Shown one piece after another: positions 1-12,668 of a stretch of DNA of 64,000 nucleotides; position 1 is the first letter of the stretch; each line of letters starts with the position of its first letter. The notes below the pieces were generated by a model. It was not told where the DNA came from. It saw only the letters and a list, made by a program, of their open reading frames with translations, and made no database searches. The translations under genes were made by a program, and so were the position numbers. The stretch comes from Luidia sarsii (lineage: Eukaryota; Echinodermata; Asteroidea; Paxillosida; Luidiidae): assembly GCA_949987565.1 (NCBI GenBank), contig OX465103.1:12605145-12669144 (forward strand), read 5' to 3'.

Positions 1-149
1 AAAATCTTGATTTTTTGAGGGGGCCAAAAATGACTTCAACTGGTCTACCGAAAGTCACATCCATGTCAGAGGGCTCTCAGATACCTGAGGAGTCATTTTC
101 AGAGAAATATGGGAAAAGTGATTTTGGGTCAAAAACTAAAAAAATCTGA
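1..149 (+). repeat. Partial monomer at left edge plus first +1 indel
   Basis: The window opens 29 bp before a unit start (ATG at 30-32). That unit has CACATCC in place of CAGATCC and the A-run insertion, which puts TGA at 147-149. The same CACATCC plus A-run unit recurs at about 7650, 10440, 12480 and 60470, and at 3770 with an added 10-bp deletion. Confidence 0.9.
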
Positions 150-1482
150 CAGGAGCGGACCTGTCGAACATGTCAGAAATTGGGCCAAAAATCTAGATTT
201 TTTGAGGGGGCCAAAAATGACTTCAACTGGTCTACTGAAAGTCAGATCCATGTCAGAGGGCTCTCAGATACCTGAGGAGTCATTTTCAGAGAAATATGGG
301 AAAAGTGATTTTGGGTCGAAAACTGAAAAATCTGACAGGAGCGGACCTGTCGAACATGTCAGAAATGGGGTCAAAAATCCTTTTTTTTTGAGGGGGCCAA
401 AAATGACTTTAACTGGTCTACTAAAAGTCAGATCCATGTCAAAGGGCTCTCAGATACCTGAGGAGTCATTTTCAGAGAAATATGGGAAAAGTGATTCTGG
501 GTCAAAAACTGAAAAATCTGACAGGAGCGGACCTGTCGAACATGTCAGAAATTGGGCCAAAAATCTAGATTTTTTGAGGGGGCCAAAAATGACTTCAACT
601 GGTCTATACAAAGTCAGATCCATGTCAGAGGGCTCTCAGATACCTGAGGAGTCATTTTCAGAGATATATGGGAAAAGTGATTATGGGTCGAAGACGGAAA
701 AATCTGACAGGAGCGGACCTGTCGAACATGTCAGAAATTGGGCCAAAAATGTAGATTTTTTGAGGGGGGCAAAAATGACTTCAACTGGTCTACCGAAAGT
801 CAGATCCATGTCAGAGGGCTCTCAGATACCTGAGGAGTCATTTTCAGAGAAATATGGGAAAAGTGATTTTGGGTCGAAGACGGAAAAATCTGACAGGAGC
901 GGACCTGTCGAACATGTCAGAAATTGGGCCAAAAATGTAGATTTTTTGAGGGGGCCAAAAATGACTTCAACTGGTCTACTGAAAGTCAGATCCATGTCAG
1001 AGGGCTCTCACATACCTGAGGAGTCATTTTCAGAGAAATATGGGAAAAGTGATTTTGGGTCAAAAACTAAAAAAATCTGACAGGAGCGGACCTGTCGAAC
1101 ATGTCAGAAATTGGACCAAAAATCTAGATTTTTTGAGGGGGCCAAAAATGACTTCAACTGGTCTACTGAAAGTCAGATCCATGTCAGAGGGCTCTCAGAT
1201 ACCTGAGGAGTCATTTTCAGAGAAATATGGGAAAAGTGATTTTGGGTCGAAAACTGAAAAATCTGACAGGAGCGGACCTGTCGAACATGTCAGAAATGGG
1301 GTCAAAAATCTTGATTTTTTGAGGGGGCCAAAAATGACTTCAACTGGTCTACCGAAAGTCAGATCCATGTCAGAGGGCTCTCAGATACCTGAGGAGTCAT
1401 TTTCAGAGAAATATGGGAAAAGTGATTTTGGGTCAAAAACTGAAAAAGCTGACAGGAGCGGACCTGTCGAACATGTCAGAAA

Positions 1483-3154
1483 TTGGGCCAAAAATCTAGA
1501 TTTTTAGAGGGGTCAAAAATGACTTCAACTGGTCTACTGAAAGTCAGATCCATGTCAGAGGGCTCTCAGATACCTGAGGAGTCATTTTCAGAGAAATATG
1601 GGAAAAGTGATTTTGGGTCGAAAACTGAAAAATCTGACAGGAGCGGACCTGTCGAACATGTCAGAAATGGGGTCAAAAATCTTGATTTTTTGAGGGGGCC
1701 AAAAATGACTTCAACTGGTCTACGGAAAGTCAGATCCATGTCAGAGGGCTCTCAGATACATGAGGAGTCATTTTCAGAGAAATATGGGAAAAGCGATTTT
1801 TGGTCAAAAACTGAAAAATCTGACAGGAGCGGACCTGTCGAACATGTCAGAAATTGGGCCAAAAATCTAGATTTTTTGAGGGGGCCAAAAATGACTTCAA
1901 CTGGTCTACCGAAAGTCAGATCCATGTCAGAGGGCTCTCAGATACCTGAGGAGTCATTTTCAGAGAAATATGGGAAAAGTGATTTTGGGTCAAAAACTGA
2001 AAAATCTGACAGGAGCGGACCTGTCGAACATGTCAGAAATTGGACCAAAAATCTAGATTTTTTGAGGGGGCCAAAAATGACTTCAACTGGTCTACTGAAA
2101 GTCAGATCCATGTCAGAGGGCTCTCAGATACCTGAGGAGTCATTTTCAGAGAAATATGGGAAAAGTGATTTTGGGTCGAAAACTGAAAAATCTGACAGGA
2201 GCGGACCTGTCGAACATGTCAGAAATGGGGTCAAAAATCTTGATTTTTTGAGGGGGCCAAAAATGACTTCAACTGGTCTACCGAAAGTCAGATCCATGTC
2301 AGAGGGCTCTCAGATACCTGAGGAGTCATTTTCAGAGAAATATGGGAAAAGTGATTTTGGGTCAAAAACTGAAAAAGCTGACAGGAGCGGACCTGTCGAA
2401 CATGTCAGAAATTGGGCCAAAAATCTAGATTTTTAGAGGGGTCAAAAATGACTTCAACTGGTCTACTGAAAGTCAGATCCATGTCAGAGGGCTCTCAGAT
2501 ACCTGAGGAGTCATTTTCAGAGAAATATGGGAAAAGTGATTTTGGGTCGAAAACTGAAAAATCTGACAGGAGCGGACCTGTCGAACATGTCAGAAATGGG
2601 GTCAAAAATCTTGATTTTTTGAGGGGGCCAAAAATGACTTCAACTGGTCTACGGAAAGTCAGATCCATGTCAGAGGGCTCTCAGATACATGAGGAGTCAT
2701 TTTCAGAGAAATATGGGAAAAGCGATTTTTGGTCAAAAACTGAAAAATCTGACAGGAGCGGACCTGTCGAACATGTCAGAAATTGGGCCAAAAATCTAGA
2801 TTTTTTGAGGGGGCCAAAAATGACTTCAACTGGTCTACCGAAAGTCAGATCCATGTCAGAGGGCTCTCAGATACCTGAGGAGTCATTTTCAGAGAAATAT
2901 GGGAAAAGTGATTTTGGGTCAAAAACTGAAAAATCTGACAGGAGCGGACCTGTCGAACATGTCAGAAATTGGACCAAAAATCTAGATTTTTTGAGGGGGC
3001 CAAAAATGACTTCAACTGGTCTACCGAAAGTCAGATCCATGTCAGAGGGCTCTCAGATACCTGAGGAGTCATTTTCAGAGAAATATGGGAAAAGTGATTT
3101 TGGGTCAAAAACTGAAAAAGCTGACAGGAGCGGACCTGTCGAACATGTCAGAAA
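1483..3154 (+). repeat. Local duplication: 5-monomer (929 bp) then 4-monomer (743 bp) copy
   Basis: 1483-2411 and 2412-3154 share the same ordered variants: a T-rich GGGGTC unit, a unit with CTACGG plus CAGATACATGAGG and TTTTTGGTC, then a TTGGACC unit and a GCTGAC unit. The second copy lacks one monomer of the first, so the spacing is 5x186-1 followed by 4x186-1. A third, looser copy begins at 3155. The first copy and the one before it end with in-frame TAG (ending 1507 and 2436); the third boundary (near 3180) has TTG with a 1-bp deletion instead. Confidence 0.85.
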
Positions 3155-4799
3155 TTGGGCCAAAAATCTAGATTTTTTGAGGGGTCAAAAATGACTTCAA
3201 CTGGTCTACTGAAAGTCAGATCCATGTCAGAGGGCTCTCAGATACCTGAGGAGTCATTTTCAGAGAAATATGGGAAAAGTGATTTTGGGTCGAAAACTGA
3301 AAAATCTGACAGGAGCGGACCTGTCGAACATGTCAGAAATGGGGTCAAAAATCTTGATTTTTTGAGGGGGCCAAAAATGACTTCAACTGGTCTACGGAAA
3401 GTCAGATCCATGTCAGAGGGCTCTCAGATACATGAGGAGTCATTTTCAGAGAAATATGGGAAAAGCGATTTTGGGTCAAAAACTGAAAAATCTGACAGGA
3501 GCGGACCTGTCGAACATGTCAGAAATTGGGCCAAAAATCTAGATTTTTTGAGGGGGCCAAAAATGACTTCAACTGGTCTACCGAAAGTCAGATCCATGTC
3601 AGAGGGCTCTCAGATACCTGAGGAGTCATTTTCAGAGAAATATGGGAAAAGTGATTTTGGGTCAAAAACTGAAAAATCTGACAGGAGCGGACCTGTCGAA
3701 CATGTCAGAAATTGGGCCAAAAATGTAGATTTTTTGAGGGGGCCAAAAATGACTTCAACTGGTCTACCGAAAGTCACATCCATGTCAGAGGGCTCTCAGA
3801 TACATTTTCAGAGAAATATGGGAAAAGTGATTTTGGGTCAAAAACTAAAAAAATCTGACAGGAGCGGACCTGTCGAACATGTCAGAAATTGGGCCAAAAA
3901 TCTAGATTTTTTGAGGGGGCCAAAAATGACTTCAACTGGTCTACCGAAAGTCAGATCCATGTCAGAGGGCTCTCAGATACCTGAGGAGTCATTTTCAGAG
4001 AAATATGGGAAAAGTGATTTTGGGTCAAAAACTGAAAAAGCTGACAGGAGCGGACCTGTCGAACATGTCAGAAATTGGGCCAAAAATCTAGATTTTTTGA
4101 GGGGGCCAAAAATGACTTCAACTGGTCTACTGAAAGTCAGATCCATGTCAGAGGGCTCTCAGATACCTGAGGAGTCATTTTCAGAGAAATATGGGAAAAG
4201 TGATTTTGGGTCGAAAACTGAAAAATCTGACAGGAGCGGACCTGTCGAACATGTCAGAAATGGGGTCAAAAATCTTGATTTTTTGAGGGGGCCAAAAATG
4301 ACTTCAACTGGTCTACCGAAAGTCAGATCCATGTCAGAGGGCTGTCAGATACCTGAGGAGTCATTTTCAGAGAAATATGGGAAAAGCGATTTTGGGTCAA
4401 AAACTGAAAAATCTGACAGGAGCGGACCTGTCGAACATTTCAGAAATTGGGCCAAAAATCTAGATTTTTTGAGGGGGCCAAAAATGACTTCAACTGGTCT
4501 ACTGAAAGTCAGATCCATGTCAGAGGGCTCTCAGATACCTGAGGAGTCATTTTCAGAGAAATATGGGAAAAGTGATTTTGGGTCAAAAACTGAAAAAGCT
4601 GACAGGAGCGGACCTGTCGAACATGTCAGAAATTGGGCCAAAAATCTAGATTTTTTGAGGGGGCCAAAAATGACTTCAACTGGTCTACTGAAAGTCAGAT
4701 CCATGTCAGAGGGCTCTCAGATACCTGAGGAGTCATTTTCAGAGAAATATGGGAAAAGTGATTTTGGATCGAAAACTGAAAAATCTGACAGGAGCGGAC

Positions 4800-7003
4800 C
4801 TGTCGAACATGTCAGAAATGGGGTCAAAAATCCTTTTTTTTTGAGGGGGCCAAAAATGACTTCAACTGGTCTACCGAAAGTCAGATCCATGTCAGAGGGC
4901 TCTCAGATACCTGAGGAGTCATTTTCAGAGAAATATGGGAAAAGCGATTTTGGGTCAAAAACTGAAAAATCTGACAGGAGCGAACCTGTCGAACATTTCA
5001 GAAATTGGGCCAAAAATCTAGATTTTTTGAGGGGGCCAAAAATGACTTCAACTGGTCTACCGAAAGTCAGATCCATGTCAGAGGGCTCTCAGATACCTGA
5101 GGAGTCATTTTCAGAGAAATATGGGAAAAGTGATTTTGGGTCGAAAACTGAAAAATCTGACAGGAGCGGACCTGTGGAACATGTCAGAAATGGGGTCAAA
5201 AATCCTTTTTTTTTGAGGGGGCCAAAAAATGACTTCAACTGGTCTACCGAAAGTTAGATCCATGTCAGAGGGCTCTCAGATACCTGAGGAGTCATTTTCA
5301 GAGAAATATGGGAAAAGTGATTTTGGGTCGAAGACGGAAAAATCTGACAGGAGCGGACCTGTCGAACATGTCAGAAATTGGGCCAAAAATGTAGATTTTT
5401 TGAGGGGGCCAAAAATGACTTCAACTGGTCTACCGAAAGTCAGATCCATGTCAGAGGGCTCTCAGATACCTGAGGAGTCATTTTCAGAGAAATATAGGAA
5501 AAGTGATTTTGGGTCGAAGACGGAAAAATCTGACAGGAGCGGACCTGTCGAACATGTCAGAAATTGGGCCAAAAATGTAGATTTTTTGAGGGGGCCAAAA
5601 ATGACTTTAACTGGTCTACTAAAAGTCAGATCCATGTCAAAGGGCTCTCAGATACCTGAGGAGTCATTTTCAGAGAAATATGGGAAAAGTGATTTTGGGT
5701 CAAAAACTGAAAAATCTGACAGGAGCGGACCTGTCGAACATGTCAGAAATTGGGCCAAAAATCTAGATTTTTTGAGGGGGCCAAAAATGACTTCAACTGG
5801 TCTATACAAAGTCAGATCCATGTCAGAGGGCTCTCAGATACCTGAGGAGTCATTTTCAGAGAAATATGGGAAAAGTGATTTTGGGTCAAAAACTGAAAAA
5901 TCTGACAGGAGCGGACCTGTCGAACATGTCAGAAATTGGGCCAAAAATCTTGATTTTTTGAGGGGGCCAAAAATGACTTCAACTGGTCTACCGAAAGTCA
6001 GATCCATGTCAGAGGGCTCTCAGATACCTGAGGAGTCATTTTCAGAGAAATATGGGAAAAGTGATTTTGGGTCGAAAACTGAAAAATCTGACAGGAGCGG
6101 ACCTGTCGAACATGTCAGAAATGGGGTCAAAAATCCTTTTTTTTTGAGGGGGCCAAAAATGACTTCAACTGGTCTACCGAAAGTCAGATCCATGTCAGAG
6201 GGCTCTCAGATACCTGAGGAGTCATTTTCAGAGAAATATGGGAAAAGCGATTTTGGGTCAAAAACTGAAAAATCTGACAGGAGCGGACCTGTCGAACATT
6301 TCAGAAATTGGGCCAAAAATCTAGATTTTTTGAGGGGGCCAAAAATGACTTCAACTGGTCTACCGAAAGTCAGATCCATGTCAGAGGGCTCTCAGATACC
6401 TGAGGAGTCATTTTCAGAGAAATATGGGAAAAGTGATTTTGGGTCGAAAACTGAAAAATCTGACAGGAGCGGACCTGTGGAACATGTCAGAAATGGGGTC
6501 AAAAATCCTTTTTTTTTGAGGGGGCCAAAAAATGACTTCAACTGGTCTACCGAAAGTTAGATCCATGTCAGAGGGCTCTCAGATACCTCAGGAGTCATTT
6601 TCAGAGAAATATGGGAAAAGTGATTTTGGGTCGAAGACGGAAAAATCTGACAGGAGCGGACCTGTCGAACATGTCAGAAATTGGGCCAAAAATGTAGATT
6701 TTTTGAGGGGGCCAAAAATGACTTCAACTGGTCTACCGAAAGTCAGATCCATGTCAGAGGGCTCTCAGATACCTGAGGAGTCATTTTCAGAGAAATATAG
6801 GAAAAGTGATTTTGGGTCGAAGACGGAAAAATCTGACAGGAGCGGACCTGTCGAACATGTCAGAAATTGGGCCAAAAATGTAGATTTTTTGAGGGGGCCA
6901 AAAATGACTTTAACTGGTCTACTAAAAGTCAGATCCATGTCAAAGGGCTCTCAGATACCTGAGGAGTCTTTTTCAGAGAAATAAGGGAAAAGTGATTTTG
7001 GGT
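4800..7003 (+). repeat. 1303-bp local duplication (7 monomers +1 bp)
   Basis: The block near 4800-5700 recurs near 6100-7003 at an offset of 1303 bp (7x186+1). The extra base is the sixth A in CCAAAAAATGAC at about 5223-5231 and again at about 6526-6534. This pushes the reading frame into a stop (TTAG in AAAGTTAGATCC). The copies differ at TACCTGAGG versus TACCTCAGG. Limits are approximate because they were set by eye from marker variants. Confidence 0.7.
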
Positions 7004-10000
7004 CAAAAACTGAAAAATCTGACAGGAGCGGACCTGTCGAACATGTCAGAAATTGGGCCAAAAATCTAGATTTTTTGAGGGGGCCAAAAATGACTTCAAC
7101 TGGTCTATACAAAGTCAGATCCATGTCAGAGGGCTCTCAGATACCTGAGGAGTCATTTTCAGAGATATATGGGAAAAGTGATTATGGGTCGAAGACGGAA
7201 AAATCTGACAGGAGCGGACCTGTCGAACATGTCAGAAATTGGGCCAAAAATGTAGATTTTTTGAGGGGGGCAAAAATGACTTCAACTGGTCTACCGAAAG
7301 TCAGATCCATGTCAGAGGGCTCTCAGATACCTGAGGAGTCATTTTCAGAGAAATATGGGAAAAGTGATTTTGGGTCGAAGACGGAAAAATCTGACAGGAG
7401 CGGACCTGTCGAACATGTCAGAAATTGGGCCAAAAATGTAGATTTTTTGAGGGGGCCAAAAATGACTTCAACTGGTCTACTGAAAGTCAGATCCATGTCA
7501 GAGGGCTCTCAGATACCTGAGGAGTCATTTTCAGAGAAATATGGGAAAAGTGATTTTGGGTCAAAAACTGAAAAATCTGACAGGAGCGGACCTGTCGAAC
7601 ATGTCAGAAATTGGACCAAAAATCTAGATTTTTTGAGGGGGCCAAAAATGACTTCAACTGGTCTACCGAAAGTCACATCCATGTCAGAGGGCTCTCAGAT
7701 ACCTGAGGAGTCATTTTCAGAGAAATATGGGAAAAGTGATTTTGGGTCAAAAACTAAAAAAATCTGACAGGAGCGGACCTGTCGAACATGTCAGAAATTG
7801 GGCCAAAAATCTAGATTTTTTGAGGGGGCCAAAAATGACTTCAACTGGTCTACTGAAAGTCAGATCCATGTCAGAGGGCTCTCAGATACCTGAGGAGTCA
7901 TTTTCAGAGAAATATGGGAAAAGTGATTTTGGGTCGAAAACTGAAAAATCTGACAGGAGCGGACCTGTCGAACATGTCAGAAATGGGGTCAAAAATCCTT
8001 TTTTTTAGGGGGCCAAAATTGACTTCAACTGGTCTACTGAAAGTCAGATCCATGTCAGAGGGCTCTCAGATACCTGAGGAGTCATTTTCAGAGAAATATG
8101 GGAAAAGTGATTTTGGGTCAAAAACTGAAAAATCTGACAGGAGCGGACCTGTCGAACATGTCAGAAATTGGGCCAAAAATCTTGATTTTTTGAGGGGGCC
8201 AAAAATGACTTCAACTGGTCTACCGAAAGTCAGATCCATGTCAGAGGGCTCTCAGATACCTGAGGAGTCATTTTCAGAGAAATATGGGAAAAGTGATTTT
8301 GGGTCGAAAACTGAAAAATCTGACAGGAGCGGACCTGTCGAACATGTCAGAAATGGGGTCAAAAATCCTTTTTTTTTGAGGGGGCCAAAAATGACTTCAA
8401 CTGGTCTACCGAAAGTCAGATCCATGTCAGAGGGCTCTCAGATACCTGAGGAGTCATTTTCAGAGAAATATGGGAAAAGTGATTTTGGGTCAAAAACTGA
8501 AAAAGCTGACAGGAGCGGACCTGTCGAACATGTCAGAAATTGGGCCAAAAATCTAGATTTTTTGAGGGGTCAAAAATGACTTCAACTGGTCTACTGAAAG
8601 TCAGATCCATGTCAGAGGGCTCTCAGATACCTGAGGAGTCATTTTCAGAGAAATATGGGAAAAGTGATTTTGGGTCGAAAACTGAAAAATCTGACAGGAG
8701 CGGACCTGTCGAACATGTCAGAAATGGGGTCAAAAATCTTGATTTTTTGAGGGGGCCAAAAATGACTTCAACTGGTCTACCGAAAGTCAGATCCATGTCA
8801 GAGGGCTCTCAGATACATGAGGAGTCATTTTCAGAGAAATATGGGAAAAGCGATTTTGGGTCAAAAACTGAAAAATCTGACAGGAGCGGACCTGTCAAAC
8901 ATTTCAGAAACTGGGCCAAAAATCTAGATTTTTTGAGGGGGCCAAAAATGACTTCAACTAGTCTACTGAAAGTCAGATCCATGTCAGAGGGCTCTCAGAT
9001 ACCTGAGGAGTCATTTTCAGAGAAATATGGGAAAAGTGATTTTGGGTCAAAAACTGAAAAAGCTGACAGGAGCGGACCTGTCGAACATGTCAGAAATTGG
9101 GCCAAAAATCTAGATTTTTTGAGGGGGCCAAAAATGACTTCAACTGGTCTACTGAAAGTCAGATCCATGTCAGAGGGCTCTCAGATACCTGAGGAGTCAT
9201 TTTCAGAGAAATATGGGAAAAGTGATTTTGGGTCAAAAACTGAAAAATCTGACAGGAGCGGACCTGTCGAACATGTCAGAAATGGGGTCAAAAATCCTTT
9301 TTTTTTGAGGGGGCCAAAAATGACTTCAACTGGTCTACCGAAAGTCAGATCCATGTCAGAGGGCTCTCAGATACCTGAGGAGTCATTTTCAGAGAAATAT
9401 GGGAAAAGTGATTTTGGGTCGAAGACGGAAAAATCTGACAGGAGCGGACCTGTCGAACATGTCAGAAATTGGGCCAAAAATGTAGATTTTTTGAGGGGGC
9501 CAAAAATGACTTCAACTGGTCTACTGAAAGTCAGATCCATGTCAGAGGGCTCTCAGATACCTGAGGAGTCATTTTCAGAGAAATATAGGAAAAGTGATTT
9601 TGGGTCGAAGACGGAAAAATCTGACAGGAGCGGACCTGTCGAACATGTCAGAAATTGGGCCAAAAATGTAGATTTTTTGAGGGGGCCAAAAATGACTTTA
9701 ACTGGTCTACTAAAAGTCAGATCCATGTCAAAGGGCTCTCAGATACCTGAGGAGTCTTTTTCAGAGAAATAAGGGAAAAGTGATTTTGGGTCAAAAACTG
9801 AAAAATCTGACAGGAGCGGACCTGTCGAACATGTCAGAAATTGGGCCAAAAATCTAGATTTTTTGAGGGGGCCAAAAATGACTTCAACTGGTCTATACAA
9901 AGTCAGATCCATGTCAGAGGGCTCTCAGATACCTGAGGAGTCATTTTCAGAGATATATGGGAAAAGTGATTATGGGTCGAAGACGGAAAAATCTGACAGG

Positions 10001-12355
10001 AGCGGACCTGTCGAACATGTCAGAAATTGGGCCAAAAATGTAGATTTTTTGAGGGGGGCAAAAATGACTTCAACTGGTCTACCGAAAGTCAGATCCATGT
10101 CAGAGGGCTCTCAGATACCTGAGGAGTCATTTTCAGAGAAATATGGGAAAAGTGATTTTGGGTCGAAGACGGAAAAATCTGACAGGAGCGGACCTGTCGA
10201 ACATGTCAGAAATTGGGCCAAAAATGTAGATTTTTTGAGGGGGCCAAAAATGACTTCAACTGGTCTACTGAAAGTCAGATCCATGTCAGAGGGCTCTCAG
10301 ATACCTGAGGAGTCATTTTCAGAGAAATATGGGAAAAGTGATTTTGGGTCAAAAACTGAAAAATCTGACAGGAGCGGACCTGTCGAACATGTCAGAAATT
10401 GGACCAAAAATCTAGATTTTTTGAGGGGGCCAAAAATGACTTCAACTGGTCTACCGAAAGTCACATCCATGTCAGAGGGCTCTCAGATACCTGAGGAGTC
10501 ATTTTCAGAGAAATATGGGAAAAGTGATTTTGGGTCAAAAACTAAAAAAATCTGACAGGAGCGGACCTGTCGAACATGTCAGAAATTGGGCCAAAAATCT
10601 AGATTTTTTGAGGGGGCCAAAAATGACTTCAACTGGTCTACTGAAAGTCAGATCCATGTCAGAGGGCTCTCAGATACCTGAGGAGTCATTTTCAGAGAAA
10701 TATGGGAAAAGTGATTTTGGGTCGAAAACTGAAAAATCTGACAGGAGCGGACCTGTCGAACATGTCAGAAATGGGGTCAAAAATCCTTTTTTTTTGAGGG
10801 GGCCAAAATTGACTTCAACTGGTCTACTGAAAGTCAGATCCATGTCAGAGGGCTCTCAGATACCTGAGGAGTCATTTTCAGAGAAATATGGGAAAAGTGA
10901 TTTTGGGTCAAAAACTGAAAAATCTGACAGGAGCGGACCTGTCGAACATGTCAGAAATTGGGCCAAAAATCTTGATTTTTTGAGGGGGCCAAAAATGACT
11001 TCAACTGGTCTACCGAAAGTCAGATCCATGTCAGAGGGCTCTCAGATACCTGAGGAGTCATTTTCAGAGAAATATGGGAAAAGTGATTTTGGGTCGAAAA
11101 CTGAAAAATCTGACAGGAGCGGACCTGTCGAACATGTCAGAAATGGGGTCAAAAATCCTTTTTTTTTGAGGGGGCCAAAAATGACTTCAACTGGTCTACC
11201 GAAAGTCAGATCCATGTCAGAGGGCTCTCAGATACCTGAGGAGTCATTTTCAGAGAAATATGGGAAAAGTGATTTTGGGTCAAAAACTGAAAAAGCTGAC
11301 AGGAGCGGACCTGTCGAACATGTCAGAAATTGGGCCAAAAATCTAGATTTTTTGAGGGGTCAAAAATGACTTCAACTGGTCTACTGAAAGTCAGATCCAT
11401 GTCAGAGGGCTCTCAGATACCTGAGGAGTCATTTTCAGAGAAATATGGGAAAAGTGATTTTGGGTCGAAAACTGAAAAATCTGACAGGAGCGGACCTGTC
11501 GAACATGTCAGAAATGGGGTCAAAAATCTTGATTTTTTGAGGGGGCCAAAAATGACTTCAACTGGTCTACCGAAAGTCAGATCCATGTCAGAGGGCTCTC
11601 AGATACATGAGGAGTCATTTTCAGAGAAATATGGGAAAAGCGATTTTGGGTCAAAAACTGAAAAATCTGACAGGAGCGGACCTGTCAAACATTTCAGAAA
11701 CTGGGCCAAAAATCTAGATTTTTTGAGGGGGCCAAAAATGACTTCAACTAGTCTACTGAAAGTCAGATCCATGTCAGAGGGCTCTCAGATACCTGAGGAG
11801 TCATTTTCAGAGAAATATGGGAAAAGTGATTTTGGGTCAAAAACTGAAAAAGCTGACAGGAGCGGACCTGTCGAACATGTCAGAAATTGGGCCAAAAATC
11901 TAGATTTTTTGAGGGGGCCAAAAATGACTTCAACTGGTCTACTGAAAGTCAGATCCATGTCAGAGGGCTCTCAGATACCTGAGGAGTCATTTTCAGAGAA
12001 ATATGGGAAAAGTGATTTTGGGTCAAAAACTGAAAAATCTGACAGGAGCGGACCTGTCGAACATGTCAGAAATGGGGTCAAAAATCCTTTTTTTTTGAGG
12101 GGGCCAAAAATGACTTCAACTGGTCTACCGAAAGTCAGATCCATGTCAGAGGGCTCTCAGATACCTGAGGAGTCATTTTCAGAGAAATATGGGAAAAGTG
12201 ATTTTGGGTCGAAGACGGAAAAATCTGACAGGAGCGGACCTGTCGAACATGTCAGAAATTGGGCCAAAAATGTAGATTTTTTGAGGGGGCCAAAAATGAC
12301 TTCAACTGGTCTACTGAAAGTCAGATCCATGTCAGAGGGCTCTCAGATACCTGAG
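6780..12355 (+). repeat. 2788-bp tandem duplication (15 monomers -2 bp)
   Basis: Markers in about 6780-9567 recur 2788 bp downstream in about 9568-12355. They include the GAGTCTTTTTCAG plus AAATAAGGG unit (stop ending 6984 and 9772), the ATATATGGG/GATTATGGG unit, the GAGGGGGGCAAAA unit and the CAAACATTTCAGAAACTGG unit. The net length of 15x186-2 reflects +1 (A-run), -2 (T-tract, first copy only, near 8008) and -1 (GAGGGGTC). A further partial copy of its middle follows at an offset of 2046 bp (11 monomers). Edges are approximate. Confidence 0.75.
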
Positions 12356-12668
12356 GAGTCATTTTCAGAGAAATATGGGAAAAGTGATTTTGGGTCAAAA
12401 ACTGAAAAATCTGACAGGAGCGGACCTGTCGAACATGTCAGAAATTGGACCAAAAATCTAGATTTTTTGAGGGGGCCAAAAATGACTTCAACTGGTCTAC
12501 CGAAAGTCACATCCATGTCAGAGGGCTCTCAGATACCTGAGGAGTCATTTTCAGAGAAATATGGGAAAAGTGATTTTGGGTCAAAAACTAAAAAAATCTG
12601 ACAGGAGCGGACCTGTCGAACATGTCAGAAATTGGGCCAAAAATCTAGATTTTTTGAGGGGGCCAAAA

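Larger units (their letters stand above)
1..12668 (+). repeat. Left diverged sub-array
   Basis: About 68 monomers carry markers that are rare or absent in the centre. One is the A-run insertion ACTAAAAAAATCTGAC, a +1 relative to consensus, whose resulting stops end at 149, 1080, 7767, 10555 and 12601. Others are GAGGGGTCAAAAATG (a -1), AGTGATTATGGG, GTCAAAGGGC and GAGGGGGGCAAAAATG. A 10-bp deletion lies at the 3803/3804 junction, an AAATAAGGG stop ends at 6984 and again at 9772, and a 2-bp loss at about 8008 shortens the T9-GA tract. The open frame is consequently cut into segments of 93-700 codons. Several markers recur only in the right part beyond 59 kb, so the two flanks are sister segments. 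Confidence 0.85.

Noticed and set aside
109..5257. Series of plus-strand open frames of 155-700 codons as separate genes
   Set aside because: All are translations of the same 186-bp unit. They start at arbitrary ATGs inside monomers, overlap each other where a 1-bp indel shifts phase, and lack unique domains or regulatory sequence.
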